Below are positions 47,032-55,359 of a stretch of DNA of 64,000 nucleotides, in pieces; positions within the stretch are counted from its first letter, which is position 1; each line of letters starts with the position of its first letter. The DNA is from Pseudomonas japonica (lineage in GTDB: Bacteria > Pseudomonadota > Gammaproteobacteria > Pseudomonadales > Pseudomonadaceae). The position numbers and the translations under genes were made by a program. Under the pieces are notes generated by a model. It saw only the letters and a list, made by a program, of their open reading frames with translations. It made no database searches and was not told the origin of the DNA. The DNA lies in assembly GCF_900188455.1 (NCBI RefSeq), contig NZ_FZOL01000001.1:372001-436000 (forward strand). The letters run 5' to 3'.

Positions 47032-48648
47032 TCAGGCCGCCTCGGTCCGCGGTTCGAAACTGTCGGCCCGCGCCATCGCCCACATGCGCTGGTAGAACTC
47101 GCCGCTGATCTCGCCGCTGAGCAGTTCACCCGGCTTGAGGAACACATGGGTCTGGGAGAACAGCTTGATCTCGGTGGCCGACATGCGCCGCACCAGATGC
47201 CTGGCCTCCAGTTGCGAGGGGTGCTTGAGGCCGGCGGCGGCGAGCATTTCGGCGAGGGTCTTGAGGGTGTTGCGATGGAAATTGAACACCCGCTGCGCCT
47301 TGTCCGGCACCACCAGGGCGCGCTGGCGCAGGCCGTCCTGGGTGGCCACGCCGGTCGGGCACTTGTTGGTGTGGCAGCTCTGCGACTGGATGCAGCCGAT
47401 GGCGAACATGAAGCCGCGCGCGGAGTTGGCCCAGTCGGCGCCGATGGCCAGCACGCTGGCGATATCGAAGGCGCTGACGATCTTGCCGCTGGCGCCGAGC
47501 CTGATCTTGTCGCGCAGGTTGAGGCCGACCAGGGTGTTGTGCACGAACAGCAGGCCTTCGCGCATCGGCACGCCGATATGGTCGGTGAATTCCACCGGCG
47601 CCGCGCCGGTCCCGCCTTCCTTGCCGTCGACGACGATGAAGTCCGGAAGGATCCCGGTTTCCAGCATGGCCTTGGCGATGCCCATGAACTCCCAGGGATG
47701 GCCGAGGCAGAACTTGAAGCCCACCGGCTTGCCGCCGGACAGCTCACGCAGTTGCGCGATGAAGTGCATCATCTCGATCGGCGTGGAGAAGGCGCTGTGC
47801 GCCGATGGCGAAATGCAGTCCTCGCCCATGCGCACGCCGCGGGTCTCAGCGATCTCGCGGGTGACCTTGTGCTTGGGCAGGATGCCGCCGTGGCCGGGCT
47901 TGGCGCCCTGGCTCATCTTGATCTCGATCATCCGTACCTGCGGGCTGCGGGCCTGCTCGGCGAAGCGCTGCGGATCGAAATGGCCGTCGGCGGTGCGGCA
48001 ACCGAAATAGCCGCTGCCCAGCTCCCAGGTCAGGTCGCCGCCGTGTTCGCGGTGGTAGGGGCTGATGCTGCCCTCGCCGGTGTCATGGGCGAAATTGCCC
48101 AGCTTCGCCCCCTGGTTCAGGGCGCGGATGGCGTTGGCGCTGAGGGAGCCGAAGCTCATCGCCGAGATGTTGAACACCGAGGCCGAATAGGGCTGGGTGC
48201 ACTGCGGCCCGCCGACGGTGACGCGGAAGCTGTCCGGGTCGCTCAGCGGCGCCGGGCGCATGGAATGGCTGATGAACTCGAAGCCGGACTGGTAGACATC
48301 GATCAGGGTGCCGAAGGGCTTGTCCGACTGCTCGTTCTTGGCCCGCGCGTAGACCAGCGAGCGCTGCGCGCGGGAGAAGGGCAGGGCGTCGCTGTCGGCT
48401 TCCAGCAGGTACTGGCGGATCTCCGGGCGGATGCCTTCGACCAGGTAGCGGATATTGCCGAGGATCGGGTAGTTGCGGCGTACCGCGTGGCGGGTCTGCA
48501 GCAGATCGAACAGACCGATCAGGCTGAGCACGGCGGTCAGCAGGGTGAACGGCCACAGCCAGTCGTAACGCAGGAACGGCAGGCTGGCGAAGGTGAAGAG
48601 GACGCAGGCGACGAAGAAGGCGTAGCGGCTCAGGAGTGACAGGCTCAT
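47032..48648 (-). CDS. FMN-binding glutamate-synthase-family protein
   Basis: A 538-residue protein with two N-terminal membrane helices (SRYAFFVACVLFTFASLPF and WLWPFTLLTAVLSLIGL), then a glutamate synthase alpha-like FMN barrel (SAMSFGSLSANAIRALNQGA, GKEGGTGAAP, VHNTLVGLNLRDKIRL). The cysteine cluster GCIQSQSCHTNKCPTGVATQ (about residues 418-437) is typical of the 3Fe-4S site in this family. There is no glutaminase domain, so it is not a complete GOGAT. The reaction is unknown. It follows lhr on the same strand after 66 bases. Confidence 0.92.
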   Translation of the reverse strand: MSLSLLSRYAFFVACVLFTFASLPFLRYDWLWPFTLLTAVLSLIGLFDLLQTRHAVRRNYPILGNIRYLVEGIRPEIRQYLLEADSDALPFSRAQRSLVYARAKNEQSDKPFGTLIDVYQSGFEFISHSMRPAPLSDPDSFRVTVGGPQCTQPYSASVFNISAMSFGSLSANAIRALNQGAKLGNFAHDTGEGSISPYHREHGGDLTWELGSGYFGCRTADGHFDPQRFAEQARSPQVRMIEIKMSQGAKPGHGGILPKHKVTREIAETRGVRMGEDCISPSAHSAFSTPIEMMHFIAQLRELSGGKPVGFKFCLGHPWEFMGIAKAMLETGILPDFIVVDGKEGGTGAAPVEFTDHIGVPMREGLLFVHNTLVGLNLRDKIRLGASGKIVSAFDIASVLAIGADWANSARGFMFAIGCIQSQSCHTNKCPTGVATQDGLRQRALVVPDKAQRVFNFHRNTLKTLAEMLAAAGLKHPSQLEARHLVRRMSATEIKLFSQTHVFLKPGELLSGEISGEFYQRMWAMARADSFEPRTEAA

Positions 48649-48714
48649 ACGGTTTCCTTGGTGGAGTCGTCGGGCAAGCCATAAACCATATAGCGGATGG
48701 GGGCTTGAAGCCAG

Positions 48715-51700
48715 TCAGACGCCCCGTATCAGACGCTCGCGCAGCAAGCTTTCATCTTTCTCCGGCACCTCTGGCCAGAACTGCACCGCCCCCGCCACCA
48801 GCGCCGCCACCGGCACCCCGTCGCGATACAGCAGGCGATTGCCCGCCAGCGCCGGCACCCTGGCCCCCGGCAGCAGGCTGCCGGCGAGATTGAGCGGGTC
48901 GCTGCCGCTGACCACGACCAGATCACCCTCCACAGGCCGGCGCCTTACGCCGCGCAACACGGCGATGGCGTCCGGCAGGGCGAACTGTTCCCCGGCCAGG
49001 CCGCTGACGAAGCGCCCGCCACGGATCTCGCCGCGGGCCTCCAGGCGGTGGAAGGTGCGCAGCAGTTCGCGCCAGCTCGGCAGCCAGTCGGCCTCCCGTT
49101 CCAGCAGGCGCCAGAACACCACGCCATAACGACGCAGCAGGGTGCGGGCGATGTGTTCGTGGACCGCTTCGCGATCATCGCCGCTGCCGCCGCGGCGCAG
49201 CAGGGCCCAGCGCCCGGCGTCGTCCATGCCGCCGAACAGCGGACCACGTCCGCGCCGGCTGCCATGGGCCTGGCGCTTGCTCGCCGGGGTGATCAGGGCG
49301 CGCAGGCCGGCGAAGCTGTCGGCGCTGACCAGGCCGGCGGCGACCAGTTCCTGCAAGGCGTTTTCCAGTTCGCTGGGCAGCAGGCGGGCTTCGTCGCGCA
49401 GTTCGTCGAAGAACAGTGCGCCGTGCTGGCTCAAGGCGGTATGCACCTTCTGCGCCCTTGGCGACAGGGCGTCGCTGTCGAATGGCTGTCCCAGGCCCTG
49501 CCACAAGCCCAGGCGACTGCGCGGCAGCAACACCAGCGGCGTGCTGCGCAAGGTACTGGCGGCGGCTCTGCCGGTCGGCGCCAGGCGCGCCCAGACGAAC
49601 TTGCCGGCACGGCAGGCTTCGTCCAGCCAGCGCGGGCTGTAGTCGCCCAGGCGCGCCGGCAGCAGATCGCTTTCCCAGGCCCCGGCGGCCGCGGCATAGC
49701 CTTCGAACTGTTCCAGCACTTCACCGAGGGCGGCGTTGCCCCGCAGGCGACCGGTGCTGGACAGGTGCTGCCAGTCGCACAGGAAACGCATGAAGTCCCG
49801 CAGGCTGACCGGCTCGATCTCGCGGCGCAGGCGTTTGAGGGTGTAGCGGTGGATGCGTGCCAGCAGGTGGCGTTCGCACCACTGTTCGTCGGGCTGGTCG
49901 GGATGGAACTGGCCGCGCAGCACGTAGCCTTCGCCTTCGAGGCGGACCAGGGCCTGCTCGATCGACGTGCTGCGCAACCGCAACGGCGCGGCGAGCTGTT
50001 GCGCGGTCGAGGGGCCGAGGCCGCCGAGGCGGGCGCGGACCAGTTCCAGCAGGGCGTCGTCCTCGTCCACGGCGGCGTCGAAACCCGGCAACGGCGCCAG
50101 GGCCGGTGCCAGCGGCGCGTCGGGATACACCGCGCGCAGGCCATTCAGGCGTTCCCGCGCCAGCCACAGGCCGCCGCCCTGCAGTTGCAGGCGGCAGGCG
50201 CGACCGCCTCTGGCCAGCTCCTCCAGCCACGGCGCCCAGGTGCTGTCCGTGGCCACCTCGTCATCGCTGATCGCGGCCAGGGTCATCAGCGCTTCGTGCA
50301 TTTCATCGCTGTTCCCCGGCGTCGGCCAGGCTTCGGCGGCCACCGCGGCAATCGCCTCGCGGTCCAGCGCGCCGAGGTCGTCGCCGGGCTGGACGTCGTT
50401 CCAGCGCCGGTTGAGCACGGCCTGGGTGCGCCGCTCTTCCAGCGGGGCGTCGTCGAGGAAGGCATAGGGGCGGGCATTGAGGATGGCCGCGGCCAGCGGC
50501 GAGGGCGCCGGCAGGTCGCGGCAGATCAGGCGGATCGCGCCGCTCTCGATCCGGCCCAGCAGGGCCAGCCAGCCTTGCGTGTCCATGGCGTCGTGCAGGC
50601 AGTCGTCGAGGGTCTGTTCCACCAGCGGATGATCCGGCACCTCGCGCTCGCCGACGATGTTTTCCAGGCAGGCCAGCTGGTCGGGAAACACCGCGGCGGT
50701 CAGGTCTTCGCTGCGCATGCGCTGGATCTGCGGGGCGATGCGCTTGCCGCCGGCGAAGCGCGGCAGGGCCAGGGCGATCCCGGCGGCCCAGCGCCAGCGT
50801 ACGCCGAACAGCGGGGCGTCGAGCACGGCCTGGATCAGCAGGTGCTCGGCGCTGGCACTGGGCAGGTAGCGCCACACCTCTTCCAGCGGGAAGCTGTGGC
50901 CGGCCGACAGCGACAGGATGATCGCGTCCTCGCTGGCCGCCGCCTGCAGTTCGAAATTGAAGGTGCGGCAGAAGCGCTTGCGCAGGGCCAGGCCCCAGGC
51001 GCGGTTGATACGGCTGCCGAACGGCGAGTGGATGATCAGTTGGGTGCCGCCGGACTCGTCGAAGAAACGCTCCATCACCAGGGTGTCCTGGGACGGCAGG
51101 GCGCCGAGCGCCTGGCGCGTGCGGCCCAGGTAATCGAGCAGTTGCCCGGCGCTGTCCGGACCGAGGCCGAGGGTGCTTGCCAGCCAGTCCAGCAACGGCT
51201 GTTCGCGGCCGTCGCTGGCGGCCAGGCGCTGGTCTATCTGTGCCTGCAGACGCGCCACCGCACGGGACAGCTCGTCGCTGCGCCCCGGCGCTTCGCCGAG
51301 CCAGAACGGAATGTTCGGTGGCTGGCCCTGGGCATCCTCGACCCGCACCCGGCCCGGTTCGACGCGCAGGATGCGGTACGAGGCATTGCCGAGCTGGAAG
51401 ATATCGCCGGCGATGCTTTCCACGGCGAAGTCCTCGTTGACGCTGCCAATGTTCAGCGCCTGCGGCTCCAGCAGTACGGCGTAGTCGGCATTGTCGGGAA
51501 TGGTGCCGCCGCTGGTCAGGGCGGTCAGCTGGCTGCCGCGGCGGCCGCGCAATTCGCCACTCACCGCGTCGCGATGCAGGTAGGCGCCGCGCACGCCCTG
51601 GCGCCCGCTGTAGCCTTCGGCAAGCATGCGCAGCAGGGCCTGGTAATGCTGTTCATCGATCCGCGCATAGGGCTGGGCGCCACGGAAACAGTCGAGCAGC

Positions 51701-53004
51701 GCCCGCTCCGGCCAGGCCTGGCAACTGACTTCGGCGATGATCTGCTGCGCCAGTACGTCCAGCGGTGCCTGGGGTATCCGCACTTCATCCAGCTCGCCGC
51801 GGTTCACGCAGTCGAGCAGGGCGACGCATTCGATCAGGTCGTCGCGACTGGTGGGAAACAGGCGGCCCTTGGGCGTGCCGTCGACCTTATGCCCGGAGCG
51901 CCCGACTCTTTGCAGAAAGGCGGCGATGGAGCCCGGCGAAGCGATCTGGCAGACCAGCTCCACCTCGCCGATATCGATGCCCAGCTCCAGCGAGGCGGTG
52001 GCCACCAGCACCTGCAGTTCGCCGCGCTTCAGGCGTTGCTCGGCCTCCAGCCGCGCCTCCTTGGCCAGGCTGCCATGGTGCGCCGCCACCGCTGCGCGGC
52101 CGAGGCGTTCGCTCAGGTGGCGGGCCAGGCGTTCGGCCAGGCGCCGGGTGTTGACGAAGATCAGCGTGGTGCGGTGTTCGCGGGCAAGGATGGCGAGGCG
52201 ATCGTAGACCCGTTCCCAGACATCGTTGGCCATCACCGCGCCGAGCGGTTGCGGCGGTACTTCGATGCCCAGGTCGCGCTGGCGGGCATGGCCGATATCG
52301 ACGATGGCGCAGGGGCGGTCGTGGCCCGCCAGAAAGCGCGCGACCCGTTCCACCGGGCGCTGCGTCGCCGACAGGCCGATACGTCGCAGCGGCCGTCCGC
52401 ACAAGGCTTGCAGGCGCTCCAGGGTCAGGCTCAGGTGACTGCCGCGCTTGTTGCCGGCCAGGGCGTGGATCTCGTCGACGATCACCGTGTGCGTCGTGGC
52501 CAGGCCCTTGCGCCCGGATTCGGAACCGAGCAGCACGTACAGCGATTCCGGGGTGGTCACCAGGATGTGCGGGGCCTGCCGGCGCATGGCCGTGCGTTCT
52601 TTCTGCAGCGTGTCGCCGCTGCGCACGGCGGTGCGGATGCGCGGTACCGGCAGGCCTAGTCGTTCGAGTTCGGCACTGATCCCGGCCAGCGGATCCTGCA
52701 GGTTGATCTGGATATCGTTGGACAGCGCCTTGAGCGGCGAGACGTAGACCACCAGGGTGGCGTCCGGCAACTGGCCGTCATGTTCCAGGCCCTGCACGAA
52801 CAGCTCGTCGAGCACGGCGAGAAAGGCGGTGAGGGTCTTCCCCGACCCGGTGGGCGCGGCCACCAGCAGCGATTCGCCAGCGTGGATCAGCGGCCAGGCG
52901 CGGGCCTGGGCGCTGGTGACCGTGGCGAAGCGACAGCGGAACCAGGCGCGCAGCGCGGGGTGGAAGGCGTCCAGTACCGGATGATCGAGGGCGGGGAGGT
53001 TCAT
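48715..53004 (-). CDS. lhr: ATP-dependent helicase Lhr
   Basis: Large superfamily 2 helicase of 1429 residues implicated in DNA repair. Helicase motifs are clear: the Q-like N-terminus, Walker A APTGSGKT, VVYVSPLKALSNDIQ, the DEIH box VDEIHALAGNKRG, LSATQRP, then the second domain with LIFVNTRRLAERLARHLSE, HHGSLAKEARLEAE and QRVGRSGHK. A winged-helix and Lhr core region follows, and the long C-terminal part matches full-length Lhr of proteobacteria. The start at 53004 (MNLPALDHPVLDAFHP) is used; a longer frame upstream would overlap the Nudix gene. Confidence 0.95.
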   Translation of the reverse strand: MNLPALDHPVLDAFHPALRAWFRCRFATVTSAQARAWPLIHAGESLLVAAPTGSGKTLTAFLAVLDELFVQGLEHDGQLPDATLVVYVSPLKALSNDIQINLQDPLAGISAELERLGLPVPRIRTAVRSGDTLQKERTAMRRQAPHILVTTPESLYVLLGSESGRKGLATTHTVIVDEIHALAGNKRGSHLSLTLERLQALCGRPLRRIGLSATQRPVERVARFLAGHDRPCAIVDIGHARQRDLGIEVPPQPLGAVMANDVWERVYDRLAILAREHRTTLIFVNTRRLAERLARHLSERLGRAAVAAHHGSLAKEARLEAEQRLKRGELQVLVATASLELGIDIGEVELVCQIASPGSIAAFLQRVGRSGHKVDGTPKGRLFPTSRDDLIECVALLDCVNRGELDEVRIPQAPLDVLAQQIIAEVSCQAWPERALLDCFRGAQPYARIDEQHYQALLRMLAEGYSGRQGVRGAYLHRDAVSGELRGRRGSQLTALTSGGTIPDNADYAVLLEPQALNIGSVNEDFAVESIAGDIFQLGNASYRILRVEPGRVRVEDAQGQPPNIPFWLGEAPGRSDELSRAVARLQAQIDQRLAASDGREQPLLDWLASTLGLGPDSAGQLLDYLGRTRQALGALPSQDTLVMERFFDESGGTQLIIHSPFGSRINRAWGLALRKRFCRTFNFELQAAASEDAIILSLSAGHSFPLEEVWRYLPSASAEHLLIQAVLDAPLFGVRWRWAAGIALALPRFAGGKRIAPQIQRMRSEDLTAAVFPDQLACLENIVGEREVPDHPLVEQTLDDCLHDAMDTQGWLALLGRIESGAIRLICRDLPAPSPLAAAILNARPYAFLDDAPLEERRTQAVLNRRWNDVQPGDDLGALDREAIAAVAAEAWPTPGNSDEMHEALMTLAAISDDEVATDSTWAPWLEELARGGRACRLQLQGGGLWLARERLNGLRAVYPDAPLAPALAPLPGFDAAVDEDDALLELVRARLGGLGPSTAQQLAAPLRLRSTSIEQALVRLEGEGYVLRGQFHPDQPDEQWCERHLLARIHRYTLKRLRREIEPVSLRDFMRFLCDWQHLSSTGRLRGNAALGEVLEQFEGYAAAAGAWESDLLPARLGDYSPRWLDEACRAGKFVWARLAPTGRAAASTLRSTPLVLLPRSRLGLWQGLGQPFDSDALSPRAQKVHTALSQHGALFFDELRDEARLLPSELENALQELVAAGLVSADSFAGLRALITPASKRQAHGSRRGRGPLFGGMDDAGRWALLRRGGSGDDREAVHEHIARTLLRRYGVVFWRLLEREADWLPSWRELLRTFHRLEARGEIRGGRFVSGLAGEQFALPDAIAVLRGVRRRPVEGDLVVVSGSDPLNLAGSLLPGARVPALAGNRLLYRDGVPVAALVAGAVQFWPEVPEKDESLLRERLIRGV

Positions 53005-53107
53005 GGTCTGTTTATGCGTCCGCGGGCCGATGGTTGCAAGAGGCCACTGGTCAGCTGGTCGGTGGCGTGTGATCCTTCCCCGTCTTTTTTCGTCACGAGT
53101 CGCGTTC

Positions 53108-53506
53108 ATGAGCAAGACCATCCGTATCGCCGCTGCCCTGCTGATCGACCCGCGCGGCCAGACCCTGCTGGTGCGCAAGCGTGGCACCCTGGCGTTCATG
53201 CAGCCGGGTGGCAAGATCGAGGCGGACGAATTGCCGGTGACGGCGCTGGCGCGGGAGCTGTTCGAAGAGTTGGGCTTGCGCATCGACGAGACGCAGGCCC
53301 GTTATCTCGGCAATTTCAGCGCGCCGGCGGCGAACGAGCCGGGCTTCGAGGTGGTCTGCGAGCTGTTTCGGGTGGAGACCGCCGAGGCGGTGGTGCCGGC
53401 GGCGGAGATCGAAGAGGCGGTGTGGGTGGATGCCGCTGCCGCGCTCGAACTGGAACTGGCGCCGCTGACTCGGGATCGGATTTTGCCTATATACCGCGGT
53501 GCCTGA
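53108..53506 (+). CDS. Nudix hydrolase
   Basis: A 132-residue Nudix protein that hydrolyses a nucleoside diphosphate linked to another group. The Nudix box matches Gx5Ex7REUxEExGU, seen as GGKIEADELPV followed by ALARELFEELGL (about residues 34-57). The segment RGTLAFMQPGGKIE before it and AEIEEAVWV later are usual. The substrate cannot be inferred. The ATG at 53108 (MSKTIRIAAALL) is the sensible start; a longer upstream frame overlaps the lhr promoter region. It is divergent from lhr and followed by a REP pair. Confidence 0.92.
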   Translation: MSKTIRIAAALLIDPRGQTLLVRKRGTLAFMQPGGKIEADELPVTALARELFEELGLRIDETQARYLGNFSAPAANEPGFEVVCELFRVETAEAVVPAAEIEEAVWVDAAAALELELAPLTRDRILPIYRGA

Positions 53507-53524
53507 TGTCTTGCTCGCGTTTCG

Positions 53525-53627
53525 TGTAGGAGCTGGCTTGCCTGCGAAAGGACCGCGCAGCGGTCCCCGACAGCGGTGAGGTCTGGGACCGCTGCGCGGT
53601 CCTTTCGCAGGCAAGCCAGCTCCTACA
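53525..53627. repeat. REP inverted pair (family A)
   Basis: Arms 53525-53567 and 53585-53627 are near-perfect reverse complements with TGTAGGAGCTGGCTTGCC ends. The pair separates the Nudix gene from the LysE gene. Confidence 0.93.
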
Positions 53628-53668
53628 AGTGCATGGCCGATAATCACTGCAAAGGAGTGCCCTCTGAA

Positions 53669-54307
53669 ATGATCCCCCTCAACGACTGGCTGCTGTTCAC
53701 CGGCGCCGCCCTGCTGATGGTCCTCACCCCCGGACCGAACATGATCTACCTGATTTCCCGCTCCATCTGCCAGGGGCGCGTGGCCGGAATCACGTCCCTG
53801 CTGGGTGTGGTCGCCGGTTTCCTGGTGCACATGACCGCGGCGGCGGTCGGCCTGACCGCGCTGTTCATGGCCGTGCCGCTGGGCTACGACCTGCTGCGCT
53901 GGGCCGGTGCCGGCTACCTGCTGTGGATGGCCTGGCAGGCGGTGAAACCCGGGGCGCGCTCGCCCTTCGAACCCCGCGAACTGACCCCGGACTCGCCGCG
54001 CAAGCTGGTGCTGATGGGCTTTCTCACCAGCCTGCTGAATCCCAAGGTGGCGATGTTCTATCTGTCGATCCTGCCGCAGTTCATCACCCCCGAACACGGC
54101 TCGGTGCTGGCCCAGAGCCTGATCCTCGGCATCACCCAGATCAGCGTGAGCTTCACCGTCAACCTGCTGATCGCCCTGTTCGCCGCCGGCATTTCCGCGT
54201 GGTTCGTGCGCTATCCGCTGTGGCTGATGCTGCAGCGCTATGTGATGGGCTTCGTTCTCGCGGCCCTGGCGCTGCGCCTGGTGCAGGAGCAGCGCAAGCT
54301 GGCCTGA
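53669..54307 (+). CDS. LysE/RhtB family exporter
   Basis: Inner-membrane amino-acid exporter of 212 residues with about six helices. The family signature LMVLTPGPNMIYLISRS (about residues 13-29) is present with ITSLLGVVAGFLVHM; FLTSLLNPKVAMFYLSILPQF follows in the middle. The exported compound is unknown; homoserine or other neutral amino acids are typical. The ATG at 53669 follows AAAGGAG; upstream in-frame codons run into the REP element. It converges with metR, leaving a 3-base gap. Confidence 0.92.
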   Translation: MIPLNDWLLFTGAALLMVLTPGPNMIYLISRSICQGRVAGITSLLGVVAGFLVHMTAAAVGLTALFMAVPLGYDLLRWAGAGYLLWMAWQAVKPGARSPFEPRELTPDSPRKLVLMGFLTSLLNPKVAMFYLSILPQFITPEHGSVLAQSLILGITQISVSFTVNLLIALFAAGISAWFVRYPLWLMLQRYVMGFVLAALALRLVQEQRKLA

Positions 54308-54310
54308 GCC

Positions 54311-55228
54311 TCAGCGCACGGCACTGACGCCGTCGAGGGTGGAGAACGAGGTGTCCTTGGCGGTGAGGAGGAAATCACGCATGTACGGCGCGTCCAGCAT
54401 GTCGCTGCGCACCGCGGCGTACAGCGTGGCGAACAGGCCTTTCTCGCCGAGGCGCTTGGCCTTCACGTAGCCCCGCGAGCTGTATTCGTGCAGTGCCCAG
54501 TGCGGCATGCCGCAGACGCCACGGCCGCTGGCGACGAGTTGCATCATCATCACCGTCAGTTCCGCCGTGCGCACCTGCGCGGGTTCGACATCGGCCGGTT
54601 CGAGGAAGCGGGTGAAGATATCCAGGCGGTCGCGTTCCACCGGGTAGGTGATCAGGGTTTCCGTGGCCAGGTCTTCCGGCACGACATAGGGCTTGCTCGC
54701 CAGCGCGTGCTGGTTGGCCACGGCGAGCATGGCTTCGTAGGTGAACAGCGGGACGTAGGTGATGCCGGCCAGGTCCACCGGGTCGGAGGTCACCACCAGG
54801 TCGAGGTCGCCGCGGGCCAGGGCCGGCAGCGGGGCGAAGGCGAAACCCGAGGCCAGGTCCAGCTCGACTTCCGGCCAGGCATCGCGGAACTGGTCGATGG
54901 TCGGCATCAGCCACTGGAAGCAGCTGTGGCATTCGATGGCCATGTGCAGGCGTCCGGCGGTGCCGCCGGCGAGACGGGCGATATCCCGTTCGGCGCCGCG
55001 CAGCAGAGGCAGGGTCGCGTCGGCCAGTTGCAGCAGGCGCAGGCCGGCGCTGGTGAAGCGGATCGGTTTGGTCTTGCGCACGAACAGCGGCATGCCCAGG
55101 CGTTCCTCCAGTTCCTTGAACTGGTGGGACAGTGCTGATTGGGTCAGGTGCAGGCGCTCGGCGGCTTCGACCAGGCTGTCGGCCTCGCGCAGGGCGTGCA
55201 GGGTTTTCAGGTGGCGGATTTCGAGCAC
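54311..55228 (-). CDS. metR: LysR-type regulator MetR
   Basis: LysR-type activator of 305 residues that controls methionine biosynthesis genes and uses homocysteine as cofactor in enterobacteria. The helix-turn-helix is at residues about 10-50 (LEIRHLKTLHALREADSLVE, then RLHLTQSALSHQFKELEERL), and the effector domain has GRLHMAIECHSCFQWLMP. The start is a GTG at 55228; an ATG further upstream adds about 39 unrelated residues. No metE or metF gene is next to it here, so its targets are elsewhere. Confidence 0.95.
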   Translation of the reverse strand: MLEIRHLKTLHALREADSLVEAAERLHLTQSALSHQFKELEERLGMPLFVRKTKPIRFTSAGLRLLQLADATLPLLRGAERDIARLAGGTAGRLHMAIECHSCFQWLMPTIDQFRDAWPEVELDLASGFAFAPLPALARGDLDLVVTSDPVDLAGITYVPLFTYEAMLAVANQHALASKPYVVPEDLATETLITYPVERDRLDIFTRFLEPADVEPAQVRTAELTVMMMQLVASGRGVCGMPHWALHEYSSRGYVKAKRLGEKGLFATLYAAVRSDMLDAPYMRDFLLTAKDTSFSTLDGVSAVR

Positions 55229-55319
55229 CCGGGTTCTCCATGAGAGTAATTTGACGAAAACGCAATGTCGTTGAGTTTGTCTCATGCAGCCGTGGCTGTC
55301 GACCCGCGGCCTGGAGAAC

Positions 55320-55352
55320 GCCGGTACTGCCGTGGGCCACGGCAATACCGGC
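55320..55352 (-). terminator. Hairpin after the toxin-like gene
   Basis: GCCGGTACTGCCGT (55320-55333) pairs with ACGGCAATACCGGC (55339-55352) with one mismatch around a 5-base loop. It lies 8 bases past the stop of the large minus-strand gene and before metR. No U-tract is seen. Confidence 0.55.
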
Positions 55353-55359
55353 GGTGCCG

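Noticed and set aside
49048..52659. A 1203-residue plus-strand open frame opposite lhr
   Set aside because: Antisense shadow of the lhr helicase, which has all SF2 motifs in the minus-strand frame.
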